Source of the DNA: Misgurnus anguillicaudatus
Taxonomy: Eukaryota > Chordata > Actinopteri > Cypriniformes > Cobitidae
Length of the DNA stretch: 64,000 nt
Assembly (NCBI RefSeq): GCF_027580225.2
Contig: NW_027395283.1
Span: 9,186,001-9,250,000, forward strand
Reading direction: 5' to 3'
This document shows positions 11,544 through 21,483 of the stretch, one piece after another (the stretch's first letter is position 1; every line of letters starts with the position of its first letter). A model generated the notes under the pieces. That model saw nothing but the letters and a program-made list of their open reading frames with translations. It was not told where the DNA came from and made no database searches. The position numbers and the translations under genes are program-made.

Positions 11544-14397
11544 TATGTATGCGGTCGGATCCGAGTGTGCTGCAGCTGCTGACTGCTGCTGCGTATAAAA
11601 TGATCGTGTGATTCGTTATAATTGCATAAACAATATAACAAAGCATCCTTTTATTTCCCAAAACAATATATTTGAGATATTATTTGATAGACTAGTAAGT
11701 GTGGATTAAGGATGTTTAAAAATCTCTAGCCTGGTGGTCAGGACATGAATGGATCAAATCAGCAGATTTGCGAAGTTTTATTTATCTCCACATATATCAT
11801 AAATAATAATTAGCAAGGTAACTTTGCAGTATAACACATTATATATTTCCTACGATGTATATATGATTTCCAAATTATATACGTAAGTATTAAACAGCAA
11901 TAAATGTCTCATCTATCTCTATGGCTCTGGCTGAGTCTTTCTCCACTTCTCCCCAACGTGACGTCATCACAGAATTGGGTTAAAAAACCGTTAATACCAA
12001 AAACGTAAAAAAGTGGTCTTTAAGACCATTTTTGAGACATTTTAAAAATTATACACATATCTTGAGTGATTTATGTACCCATTAATCGACAGTGGTGGTT
12101 AACCTGCAACACGCACTTTAAGCTTCTTAAATTTTCCATTTAGGATGAATTTTAAAGAGTTTATTTAAATAGTATAAATTCATATTTAATCTGGGCTCTT
12201 ATTGACTGCTTTTTCTTCAATATTCAGTGTTAAGTCATCTTTTTCAAAAGTAATATTTTAAAATAAAAATTTTGTTTTCTAATAACAAAAATTAATCTGT
12301 TTGGCACAGGTATATTTTGTCTACAAAAGTAATTTCAAGCATTTAACCATACACCTTCAGATTAAATTATTTTTAACAGTTAACATTTTGTCAAGTGACC
12401 CTAAACTTTTGCACAGTAGTATATAAATTAAACTGAATAACCTATAGGCAAAGCATCGACCTACCTTCGGCACCTTGCTCTGTTGCTGGCATTAGCTCGG
12501 TGACAGAGTTGCTTCCTTCTCCATCATGACTGAGATGGACGCCTTCCTCTGGTAGAAGTTCGCGAACTTGCTTAATCACTTCTCGTCTGTCCTCTTCTAC
12601 CAGCATTTTCAAGGACTTAAATTTGGGGTGGAGAAAAGTGGCAATTTTATGTGTAGCAGTAGGGCGCATCTTCTCGTCGAGAAGGGCAGACGCACGAGAG
12701 CGGAGACTTTTCATATAAGGTGGGTCTCCAAATTTGGGCTCACAGTGTTTTTTGAGCTTGACAAACCAGAGCAACATCATGTGAATGGTTGGGTAATGTT
12801 CACCTTCAAGCTCGCTGATTGCTAACTTGAAAAGGGTGAGAAAGTCGATCAAATGTGTGAGTTGATCCTGGTGGATGCCATTAAGGCGATTTTCTTGGTC
12901 TCTCTTCTGTAGCAGCTCTCTTATGTCTTGGTATTGTTTCTGTATCGATTCCAACATAGTAACTTTACTGTTCCATCGCACATCACATTCTTGATTCACG
13001 GTGTGCTTTAAGCTGGCGATCGCACCGGTTCTCTTCAGGTATGCAACGAGCTCTTTGCAGTAATCGATCATGTCCACTACGTCTTCAATGCCATCAGACT
13101 CGGAGTAACCATTTGTACAGAACGTATGTCTCAGCACCGTGTTGAGGATGTGTGCGGAGCACGGAATCCAGTGGTAGGACCGGAGTGCAGCCTTTATGTT
13201 CGAGCCCTGGTCACTGACAAACACTACTTTGTCTGTCTGTATTCCGTAGGACGTTAACACACTGGTTATCTGCTCATGAAGGTTTTCACTGGTTTTTTTT
13301 AGTGTAGGGTCAAATTCTACCGTTGCCAAAATACGATTTTCCAGCTTCCACTGACTGATGTAATGACACGTAAGGACGTTGTATGACCTCTTTTTATATT
13401 CATCGGTCCACATATCTGTGGTTATGGCAATACCACCTGCTTATAGCTTTCTGGATGGCCTCCGAAAGCTTCTGCTTATCAATGGAAGCCTGGTTCTTTG
13501 CCCGATCGCACACAGTTTGTCGATGGGGTAAGATAGCACCAGCGTCAACGGAACCGAACTTAGCTCCTATGTCAATCAGCGTCTGGGCCACTTGGTGGAA
13601 TCCTTTACCAGAAACTATATCAAACGGGCGCATATCAATAGAGCACAGGTCCACACATGCATCTGTGAGCTTTGATTTGACATCCTGTGGTACTCTGTTG
13701 GGATCTCGACGGACGAAACTTGTCAGTGTGTTCGTGGAGGTTTGGGGTTTAACACACGTGTGATGCACCATGTTAGACGTACCCGTCTTGTGACTGTCAT
13801 GCACATAAACAGCTTCGCAGGTTTTGCAAATGACATAGCCTGCACTTGTGTCATCCTGATTAACAACTTCATAAAATTTATTCCAGGCAGCACTTTTCCT
13901 ACCTTCTTTTTCCTTAGTTTTTAGTTCTCCCTTTTTCAGTTTGTCACGTACCACCTTCACACGCGTCGCCATCTCTGATAGTAGCATGTATAGAGACGCA
14001 ACTATGGGCCAAATTAATGCCTGATAAAAATTTGACGTTTAAAGTGTGCTTGTTTTATTTTAGGATGTAGGTAATTCAATTTAACAATGTATATATATAT
14101 ATATATATTTATATTTTTATATTTCACCCGCCCGAATTTAATTAAAATATTACATTTCTTCACGTCATCCGCCCGATCCGCGGTTTAACCGCGGAGTCCG
14201 CGGCTGTAACCGCCAACCGCGCATCTCTACTGAGTTCTCAAACTAAAACAGGGTCTGCAGCGTTGACGAACGAATCCGTTTATGAGGGTCGAAAACGGGG
14301 ATGTAGTGTAGATGAAAGGCGTAAACGTAGCAAAAGTAACGCGTTTTAAAGTATAAACGCATTAATGTAAACATAGCCTGAGTTCACTGCTTATATT

Positions 14398-14588
14398 CTA
14401 GGGCTTTCTAGTCTCGCGGCTGTCATCAGCTGAGTCATCAGCAGCGCCTTGCATTGCCCAGTCAGCGGATGGCGGGCGGGTGCGGTTTTGAAAACTGGTC
14501 AGAAACGTTGGTGCGGATGGATGGCGGACGGATGATGAGTTTTGTGATGCGGTTGCGGATGAAATAATAGCCCATCCACGCATCTCTA
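14398..14588. mobile_element. solo inverted end of the same hAT family
   Basis: The reverse complement of this block, beginning TAGAGATGCGTGGATGGGC, aligns with the first about 190 bp of the hAT element at 7100, including the TCCGCCATCCGCTG-like subterminal sequence and GACTAGAAAGC. It lies 170 bp right of the full element, in inverted orientation, and has no partner end. It is a deletion relic of an older insertion. Confidence 0.75.
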
Positions 14589-14589
14589 G

Positions 14590-14992
14590 TGGACAAGCAG
14601 CAGAGGTTGTAAAAAAGTGTACTGCACGGTATGCAACACTGCTTGAAAATCTCGAACAGAGTTTTTAGGACAGATTCTCATCAACCCATTCACTGCTGAA
14701 TCATTGTTTAAAAGCCCCTTTAGTGGAAGATGAAGCAGCATCTCAGCTTTTTTCAACACTGAAACAAGTGAAATCAAAGCATGGCTCTGTCCTGACTAAC
14801 ACACATGTGAAAGAATTACTACGAGTAGCCACAACCTCGTTCCCGAGTCATACTAAAGATTCGTTCAAAATGAAGGAATCGTTCATGGACGACCCATCAC
14901 TAGACGACAGGCTGTACAGCAGCTTTGAGGAAAATGAAAGTTTAAACTTTCAAAACTATAAAACGCATGCAAACAATAAACTTTTAGCATAA
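14590..14992 (+). pseudogene. hAT-like transposase C-terminal relic
   Basis: The open part (14723-14992) contains SKHGSVLTNTHVKELLRVAT, which resembles the very C-terminus of GTF2IRD2/ZBED5-type hAT transposases (LT-x2-H-x3-LLR-A). Upstream fragments in other frames look like the dimerisation region but are interrupted by stops. No flanking termini were found. Identification is weak. Confidence 0.3.
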
Positions 14993-15289
14993 GGATGCAA
15001 TTGTCCCCGATAGCTATGTGTTGTATATGCTGTTTGATGAGGATGTGAAGACACATGGGGTTGTTAGGACCAGAGAATGTCCTCATAGAAAATACACACG
15101 TCTCTGTAGAAATCTACATTGTCCACGGATCTGGGGCCTAGGGTGGCCATTCATGCCAGTTCCGCCCGACACGTCCCGAACATATTTTCGGGTGCGTTCT
15201 CCGGAAGTCACGTTGGTCGACCACATACGTCATCAAGGTTTAATATTTCAGGTTCAATTTCAGAAAAGCAACCTATAACTCCCTCCAGG

Positions 15290-15450
15290 TAATAGACACG
15301 GACACAAAGCGTTCTTCTACGTTCTTCTAACACTGCGTACGCACAAAAACGCAACGTACGCCAGCTCTCACGTTCATGGTCAGATGAACCAACAGTGAAA
15401 TAAATGAAGAATGTGCATTCCTCCACGTAAACTTCATGCCTGGTGTACGT
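15290..15450. other. probable Harbinger non-coding terminus
   Basis: The stretch contains ACTGCGTACGCACAAAAACG and related GTACG-rich blocks, which I associate with the non-coding ends of fish PIF/Harbinger elements. It is 200-300 bp upstream of the HARBI1-like pseudogene, which supports the link. Exact boundary and target duplication were not resolved. Confidence 0.35.
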
Positions 15451-15639
15451 ACATTTATCATGATTTTTGTTCATGGGTGAAGTGGCAAACAAATTGTTCT
15501 ATCGCACCACCAGCTGTCAGATATTGCTTATAAATTGTAATTGATAAATTAATTGACATATTATTGTCACACGAGTCTTATTAAAATATTTAATAGAACA
15601 TATATAAAGCATGTGCTAATTGATACAACCCATCTAGAA

Positions 15640-16530
15640 ATGGCAGCGTTGGCTTAATTAGAGGACATTTTCAATGGACGAATCTGGAGAGAATTAATTT
15701 TTAGGGACCACAATAATTTTCTTGCCCACGATGATAACTGGCTTATTTCAGATTTCCAAGGGCTATACTCTTGGAGCTCTGCGCTGAGTTGGGTCAAAAT
15801 TGGGAAAGAGAGACAATGAGGAGCCACGCGTTACCCGTTCCTTTACAGGTGCTTACTACACTTGGTTTCCTGGCAACTAGTTCTTTCCAAAGAGAACTGG
15901 TAGACCGCTCAGGAATAAGCCGTGTTTGAGCAGTGCAATGCCAGCTGTATGGGACGGGATCATCCGCTTGTCTACCAGGTATCTAACGTTCCCATATGAT
16001 GCAGGTGACCAGCCAAACATTAAAGCCCAATTTGCAGCGATAGATGTTTTTTCTTATATAATCGGAGCAATTGACTGCACATATATTGCTATAAAGGCAC
16101 CATCTGAAGAATTTGCATATGTGTATCGGAAACATTTTCATTCTGTAAATGTGCAGATTATATGTTACACAAATGGGCCTAACAAATATTGTGGCAAGGT
16201 GGCCTGGGGCAACCCATGATTCATATATCCTTACAAACAGCATGGTTGGGATGAGACTCCAAGCTGGCAGGGTGCGCGATAGGTGGCTACCTGGTAAATT
16301 ATGCATTTAAATGTATGGTTTTATATAAAAGTTTAATTTTGTGTGTGTAATTATTCAACTGTTATCCACTAAAGACGTGGCTGTTAACCCTCCTCACCAA
16401 CCCACAAACTGATCGTGATGCCCATTCTTGCACTCTGTCAGTTGTGGAGCGGGCGATTGGGCAGCTGAAATGTCGATGGCACTGCCTTGACCGTACGGAT
16501 GGTGTTATACCGCCCTGACAAGGTTTGCGG
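15640..16530 (+). pseudogene. PIF/Harbinger nuclease (HARBI1-like) relic
   Basis: In broken frames the plus strand reads an N-terminal MAALA...LEDI, then TLGFLATSSFQRELVDRSGIS, then the DDE_Tnp_4 core with IGAIDCTYIAIKAPSE and HSVNVQIICYT. A WPGxTHDSYIL-like segment with catalytic Asp follows, and finally LSVVERAIGQLKCRWHCLD, with the third acidic residue. The longest open stretch is 15926-16219. Several stops and frameshifts (for example after MAALA and before AVQC) show that it is dead. The partner Myb-like protein of Harbinger elements is not seen. Confidence 0.85.
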
Positions 16531-16858
16531 AATCATACATCAGACAAACTCTCCCACTCTTTTTTTCTTTCTTTTGTTGTTGATTCCAGAGGACAAAGTT
16601 AAATAAAATATTTTTTCTGGTTTCTACCTCTGATCGTAGCACCTCTAATTCATTTTCATGTTCTTGCAGGTTTATTTTGCCAAATTGGACTAAGTACCAT
16701 ATTTATATTAATTTAATTGAGGGAGGGGACAAGGTGTGGTGGTGTGCTCGTGCATGTGCGCTCAATTTCGCGTTAATTGGGATGACCAAAGAGAATGTAC
16801 ATGGAATCCTGCATACGCAGAGATACACACATCTGATTTTTTTGGTGCATACGCACAT

Positions 16859-17855
16859 TTACAGCTTTTCCCCTAAGCAATGTTTTAGTATAAATTCAAC
16901 GCAAGCCTTTGTACATCCGGCCCCAGCTATTTTGTTCCAGAGCCACCTTGAAGCCTTCTCTGCAGCCTCTGTGCTATTGCAGATAGCCCTTCTTCTTCTC
17001 TCACCCGTCATGCCGAGTGCAATGTAGGCCCTGTAGAGGGACTGCCCTGCAAAGCCTCTGCATCCCATCTCTACAGGTAAGCATATTGCCTTCAAGACTT
17101 GGTTATGGCAGTTGTTGACGCGACCTTCATATTTCGCCTTCTTCCGCTCAAAAGCTTCCTCCATTCAGTCTTCCCATGGCACAGTGAGCTCCAACATGAC
17201 CAGGTTCTTTGTTGCCTCAGATACCAAGACAATGTCAGGTCTCAAGGTGGCATTGACGACATGCTGAGGGAACTTCAGTTGTCTGCACAAGTCCACATTC
17301 AGCTGCCAGTCCTGTGCGTTGTTCAGAAGCCCTGATATTACCCTGGCAGATCTTTCTGGTTTCTCTCCAGCCCTGGTGAAGCTGATGGTTAGCTTGGAGG
17401 GCTTTGACTTCCGGCAGTTCCTGATAGTAGCATGGATGCTCTGCAATTGTTTTGAGCACCTGGTCATGTCTCCAGCGATACCAGCCTTTCCCCAAAGCTC
17501 TTGGGCAGCAGCTCAAGATTTGCTCAAGAGTTCCCTTTCCCTGGCACAGGGCCCTTTCTCTGGCCATCGCTTCCAGCACCTTATCTACATCATCATCAAA
17601 CGTCTGCCACTTAGCTGATTTACATGCTTGAGGCCACCTGATCCTCCTATTCTCGGGCCGCATGACTGGAGGGACAGTTTGCACCACTTGGAGGCTCTGG
17701 GCTCTATGGGGTGCTTCCGGGCCCTGCTCCGCCTCTGACTCACCAGGCACTAGAGGCTTGTGCATTGTGGCGCTTGCTGTTGCTCCAGACATTTTATTAG
17801 TTACTGATGGATCTTCAGTCCTCTTTAATTTTTGCTGATCTTTCCGCAACGACAT
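16859..17855 (-). pseudogene. non-LTR retrotransposon C-terminus with restriction-like endonuclease
   Basis: Minus-strand frames encode a region with a degraded zinc knuckle (about 17560, GTLEQILSCC) and RWRHDQVLKTI, then RAGEKPERSARVI, LRPDIVLVSEATKNLVMLEL and CRGFAGQSLYRAY. RPD followed 14 residues later by E matches the R/KPD-x(12-14)-E signature of the restriction-like endonuclease of R2/R4/HERO-type LINEs. A frameshift separates the N-terminal part (17855-17235 frame) from the rest, and an in-frame TGA at 17165-17167 follows VPWED. Reverse transcriptase is absent, as expected for a 5'-truncated LINE copy. Confidence 0.7.
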
Positions 17856-17869
17856 ACCACGCTCATAGT

Positions 17870-18256
17870 CGTTTTCCGTTGCTAGTGGTTGATAACCTTA
17901 AAATCTTCCAACTAGGGTTCTCACCCCCCCCCCTCGAGCTCCCCTGGGGGTTTTGTTCATTTAATTGATCCGTAGCTAGATTTGGGTTCCTCTTCACAGA
18001 GGCTGCGGCTAGGGGTGCTAGCCCATAGACCCCAGTTGCTGTGTTCCCGAGCTGCCATCTGTCTCTTCAGAAGTCACCAACCTCTTCTTGGTTGTCAACC
18101 AGCCTGTTCCTGGTAGTTTCTGACAGTTGTAATGATAACATTTATACATGCGTGTATATAATTATGTATATTTAAACACACCACACACAAATATATTATG
18201 TAAACACAAACTTTTATTTTGTATGCGATTAATCAACTAATTTTTTGACAGCCCTA
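17870..18256. other. non-coding; includes a hAT MITE end
   Basis: 17870-18130 holds simple C-rich and mixed sequence without a recognised element; it may be the 5' continuation of the LINE fragment. 18140-18256 resembles the right end of the hAT MITE at 49725-50104, sharing TTTTATTTTGTATGCGATTA and a terminal AGCCCTA. Confidence 0.45.
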
Positions 18257-18281
18257 GAATATATTAATGCAATAAACATGT

Positions 18282-18619
18282 TTGGACTTAGTTTTAGTGT
18301 TCTTTACACCACTCAGTGACTGGTGCCACCATATTGAGGCCCAGCGCCACCAGCTGTACAACTTAGGAGGTGCCAGTACCACCCCTCTCAAATGTCAGTA
18401 TGGAGCCCTGTCCTTATTCCTCGCTTGGAATCGTTTAGAGCACTTTGAAACAGCGTTGAAATTGTAAAGTGTTGTTGTCCAATAAAGTCAATTAAAATTA
18501 GCGAAATCCTGCAATGTTTTTCTCAAAAAAACTTAATTTCTTCTCGACTAAACAAAGAAAGACATCAACATTTTGTATGACATGGGGGTGAGAAAAAGTT
18601 TTGTAAAGTATTCCTTTAA
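18282..18619. mobile_element. TTAA-terminated MITE abutting the zinc-finger stop codon
   Basis: The sequence with TCCAATAAAGTCAATTAAAA, CTCAACT-like, GAAAGACATCAACATTTTG and CATGGGGGTGAG, ending ATTCC then TTAA (18616-18619), matches a very common cyprinid family with AGGAATA ends at TTAA sites. The left boundary is uncertain (18282 is a guess). The TTAA overlaps the stop codon of the zinc-finger gene. Confidence 0.5.
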
Positions 18620-21444
18620 GGTTTCTTTCCCGTATGAAGTCTCTGATGGGATTTTAAGGAACCTGACTGAGCAAACGTCTTATCAACCTGAGAGCATCTG
18701 AAAGGTTTATCACCTGTATGAGTCATCAGGTGTGTCACTAAACTGTCATGTCGATCAAAACTCCTCCCACAGAGATTACAGTGATGAGGTTTCTCTCCAG
18801 TGTGAATTCTCTGATGAACTCTTAATTGAGATAGATCGGTGAAACTCTTCCCACATTGAGTGCAGATGCAAGGTTTCTCTTCAATGTGAACACTCTGATG
18901 GGCTTCCAATTGAGCTGAATAATTAAATGTCATGTCACACTGAGAGCATTTGAAAGGTTTATGACCTTTATGAGTTCTCTGGTGCTTATGTAAGTTTGAC
19001 CGTTGACTAAAACTCTTCCCACAGACACTACAGTGATAAGGTTTCTCTCCAGTATGAACTCTGTGATGAATTCTTAATTGAGATGGATTTGAGAAGCTCT
19101 TTCCACATTGAGTGCAGACGTAAGGTTTCTCTCCAGTATGAACTCTCTCATGGACTTTTAAGTAACGTGACTCCGCAAACGTCATGTCACACTGAGAGCA
19201 TTTGTAAGGTCTTTCACCTGTATGAATCCTCTGGTGCCTTATTAAGTGTGACTGTTGACGGAAACTCTTCCCACAGACATGACAGTGATGAGGTTTCTCT
19301 CCAGTGTGAACTCTCTCGTGGACTATCAGCCGATATTTATGACAGAAATGTTTATCACAGTGTGAACAATGATAGAGTTTCTCTTTAAAGTGAATATTCT
19401 TATTCTTCTTCTTCTTTTTGTGGTCTTCTGAATGAAGTTTCTTCTCTTGTAAGATAGTAAAGCTGATCTCAGATCTGGTGAAGAGTTTCTGTTCTGTGTG
19501 TTTTCTCTCATGTCTCTCTAAAAGTCTCTGTGAGCTGAATGTCTTTCCACAGGTGATGCAGGAAAGAGTTTGTGCTGTCAGTCGCTCTTCTGATGTTGAG
19601 GACGTTATTTCTATATCCAAACATGAATCACTCTTCACATCTGAAAGAAACATGAAACAATTTAATTGTCTTTTCACTAAGGGTATGACGGCTCTTATAT
19701 AACTGTGAGCCGACGGTTATAGTTGAACACCGTCATTAGAACTCTATAACTGCCAAAACCGTGTTTTATATTTTTATCATAAAGAATGTTTAAATACTTA
19801 TTAAAAACAATAGTTAACAGTCTGTGTTACACGCCCAACCATGTTCTCACGCAGTGAAAAATACATTGCAGAGCAGACACTGACCACGTTTACATGCACC
19901 CTCATAATGTGATGATAGTGGGATTTTGGCAATGCTGCGATTATACTTTACCTCATGTAAACGCAATACTTCAATTATAATAATGCGATTAAGCTCATAA
20001 TTGCAGTAAGTATAATCGTATTAAAAGAGGTGACGTGTGCAGTTTTTAATCGCAGTGTGCGTCCATGTAAATGCTTTAATCGCATTATACCGCACTTACT
20101 GAAGTGCGCGTGTGTTTTAGATACACACCCCAAGCACAAATTCGTTAAACTTGTTATTAGGAAGTTTTATCTGAACTCTACGACTCGCTGTCAGCAGTCT
20201 GCCTTCATCCAGAAACAGCTCAAATAACACGACAACAGTGTATAAAACCCTTAAAGTGTATGTTGCAGGTTAACCACCACTGTCGATTAATGGGTACATA
20301 AATCACTCAAGATATGTGTATAATTTTTAAAATGTCTCAAAAATGGTCTTAAAGACCACTTTTTTTACGTTTTTGGTATGAACGGTTTTTTTAACGCAAT
20401 TCTGCGATTACGTCACGTTGGGGAGAAGTTGAGAAAGACTCAGCCAGAGCCATAGAGATAGATGAGACATTTATTGCTATTTAATACTTACGTATATAAT
20501 TTGGAAATCATATATACATCGTAGGAAATATATAATGTGTTATACTGCAAAGTTACCTTGCTAATTATTATTTATGATATATGTGGAGATAAATAAAACT
20601 TCGCAAATCTGCTGATTTGATCCATTCATGTCCTGACCACCAGGCTAGAGATTTTTAAACATCCTTAATCCACACTTACTAGTCTATCAAATAATATCTC
20701 AAATATATTGTTTTGTGAAATAAAAGGATGCTTTGTTATATTGTTTATGCGATTATAACGAATCACACGATAATTTTATATGCAGCAGCAGTCAGCAGCT
20801 GCAGCACACTCGGATCCGACCGCATACATACTGTAATAAACAGGCGTTCGGCGGCTTTTTACATCACGACAGGCTAAGCCATTTGAGGAGGAACCGCTCA
20901 TTGATCACCGTATTTTTATAAATCCTGTACATGTTTGGACCTGCCGAACAGGTTGAGCACTTTTATATACTTTACTGAGCAGAGAGGCTGCCTGCACAGT
21001 TTGACCAGCGGGCTGCGGGAACCGGCGCACATCACGCCGCCAGACGGTGTTGCTAATATAACTCGAAATGTATAACTATTATCAGATCGGCCCGTGAAAG
21101 TCCCGACTCTCTCGATTGCCATTCCGTTACTGGCTGTAAGAAAGTGAGTGCGTTTGGGTCGCTGGTCCCCGCGAACAGACGTGACGTGCTTCACTCACCT
21201 TCCAGGATGAGACATGCTGCCAAAACCGTTTGTGCTGAAGATCGCATAAAGTTACACCCATTTCAGGCAGGATCATGGACCCCCTCAAGCCAGCATGCAC
21301 GAGTATGTTAATTGTTTGTTTACTTTCTACACGAAGATATGCTAACCTTATGCTATCTGGCTGTCTGCCTATCTCTCTATACTAGCCTATCCATCTGTCT
21401 GTCTGTCTATCTATCTGTCTATCTATCTTATCTATCTATCTATG

Positions 21445-21483
<39 letters not shown>

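Larger units (their letters stand above)
9053..12121. mobile_element. TTAA-target element, copy A, interrupted by a Tc1 element
   Basis: Flanked by TTAA at 9053-9056 and 12118-12121, with ends AGGGCGTTTTGCAGGT and the complement of AGTGCGTGTTGCAGGT. TTAA duplication is typical of piggyBac-type transposition. Apart from a Tc1 insertion at 9951-11543 it is an inverted near-copy of the element at 20251-21798, including a GATA/GACA microsatellite (about 9328-9388). No transposase homologous to piggyBac is recognisable in its about 1.47 kb, so it is probably non-autonomous. Confidence 0.75.
8825..12416. mobile_element. TA-flanked Tc1/mariner-like MITE, split by insertions
   Basis: Left end CCGGTCAAAAGTTTGGGGT after TA (8823-8824) and right end the complement of CTGTGCAAAAGTTTAGGGT before TA (12417-12418). 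The two ends match at most positions over about 22 bp. It lies inside the hAT transposase intron and is itself interrupted by the TTAA element at 9053-12121. No coding sequence of its own is visible. Confidence 0.6.
8373..13987 (-). pseudogene. hAT transposase, ZBED1-like, two exons, one frameshift
   Basis: Exon 1 runs 13987 to 12465 and exon 2 8719 to 8373. The donor GAAG/GTAGGT and acceptor TTAAG/GTATAG join in phase, giving about 620 residues. Order of domains: BED zinc finger near residues 40-80 (C-x2-C ... HHTC), RNase-H-like catalytic core with VFVSDQGSNIKAAL, the hAT-specific CSAH helix motif (PCSAHILNTVL) and the C-terminal dimerisation region with PATSAASERSFSAAG. A single-base-scale frameshift near 13437 (after QKAIS) splits exon 1, so the copy is probably inactive. 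The intron (8720-12464) is swollen by nested transposons. It could also be called a domesticated ZBED-like gene, but intact flanking TIRs and target duplication argue for a mobile element. Confidence 0.85.
7100..14229 (-). mobile_element. full-length hAT element with a BED-type transposase gene
   Basis: The ends are perfect 13-bp inverted repeats, TAGAGATGCGCGG at 7100 and CCGCGCATCTCTA ending at 14229. They are flanked by an identical 8-bp duplication, CTGAGTTC, at 7092-7099 and 14230-14237. Subterminal sequence carries repeated CCGC/GCGG motifs on both sides. Inside, on the minus strand, is a two-exon transposase gene (8373-13987). Without later insertions (8825-12416 nest and a MITE at 7575-7993) the element would be about 3.1 kb, normal for autonomous hAT. 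The exact target duplication suggests fairly recent insertion, although the gene now has a frameshift. Confidence 0.9.
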
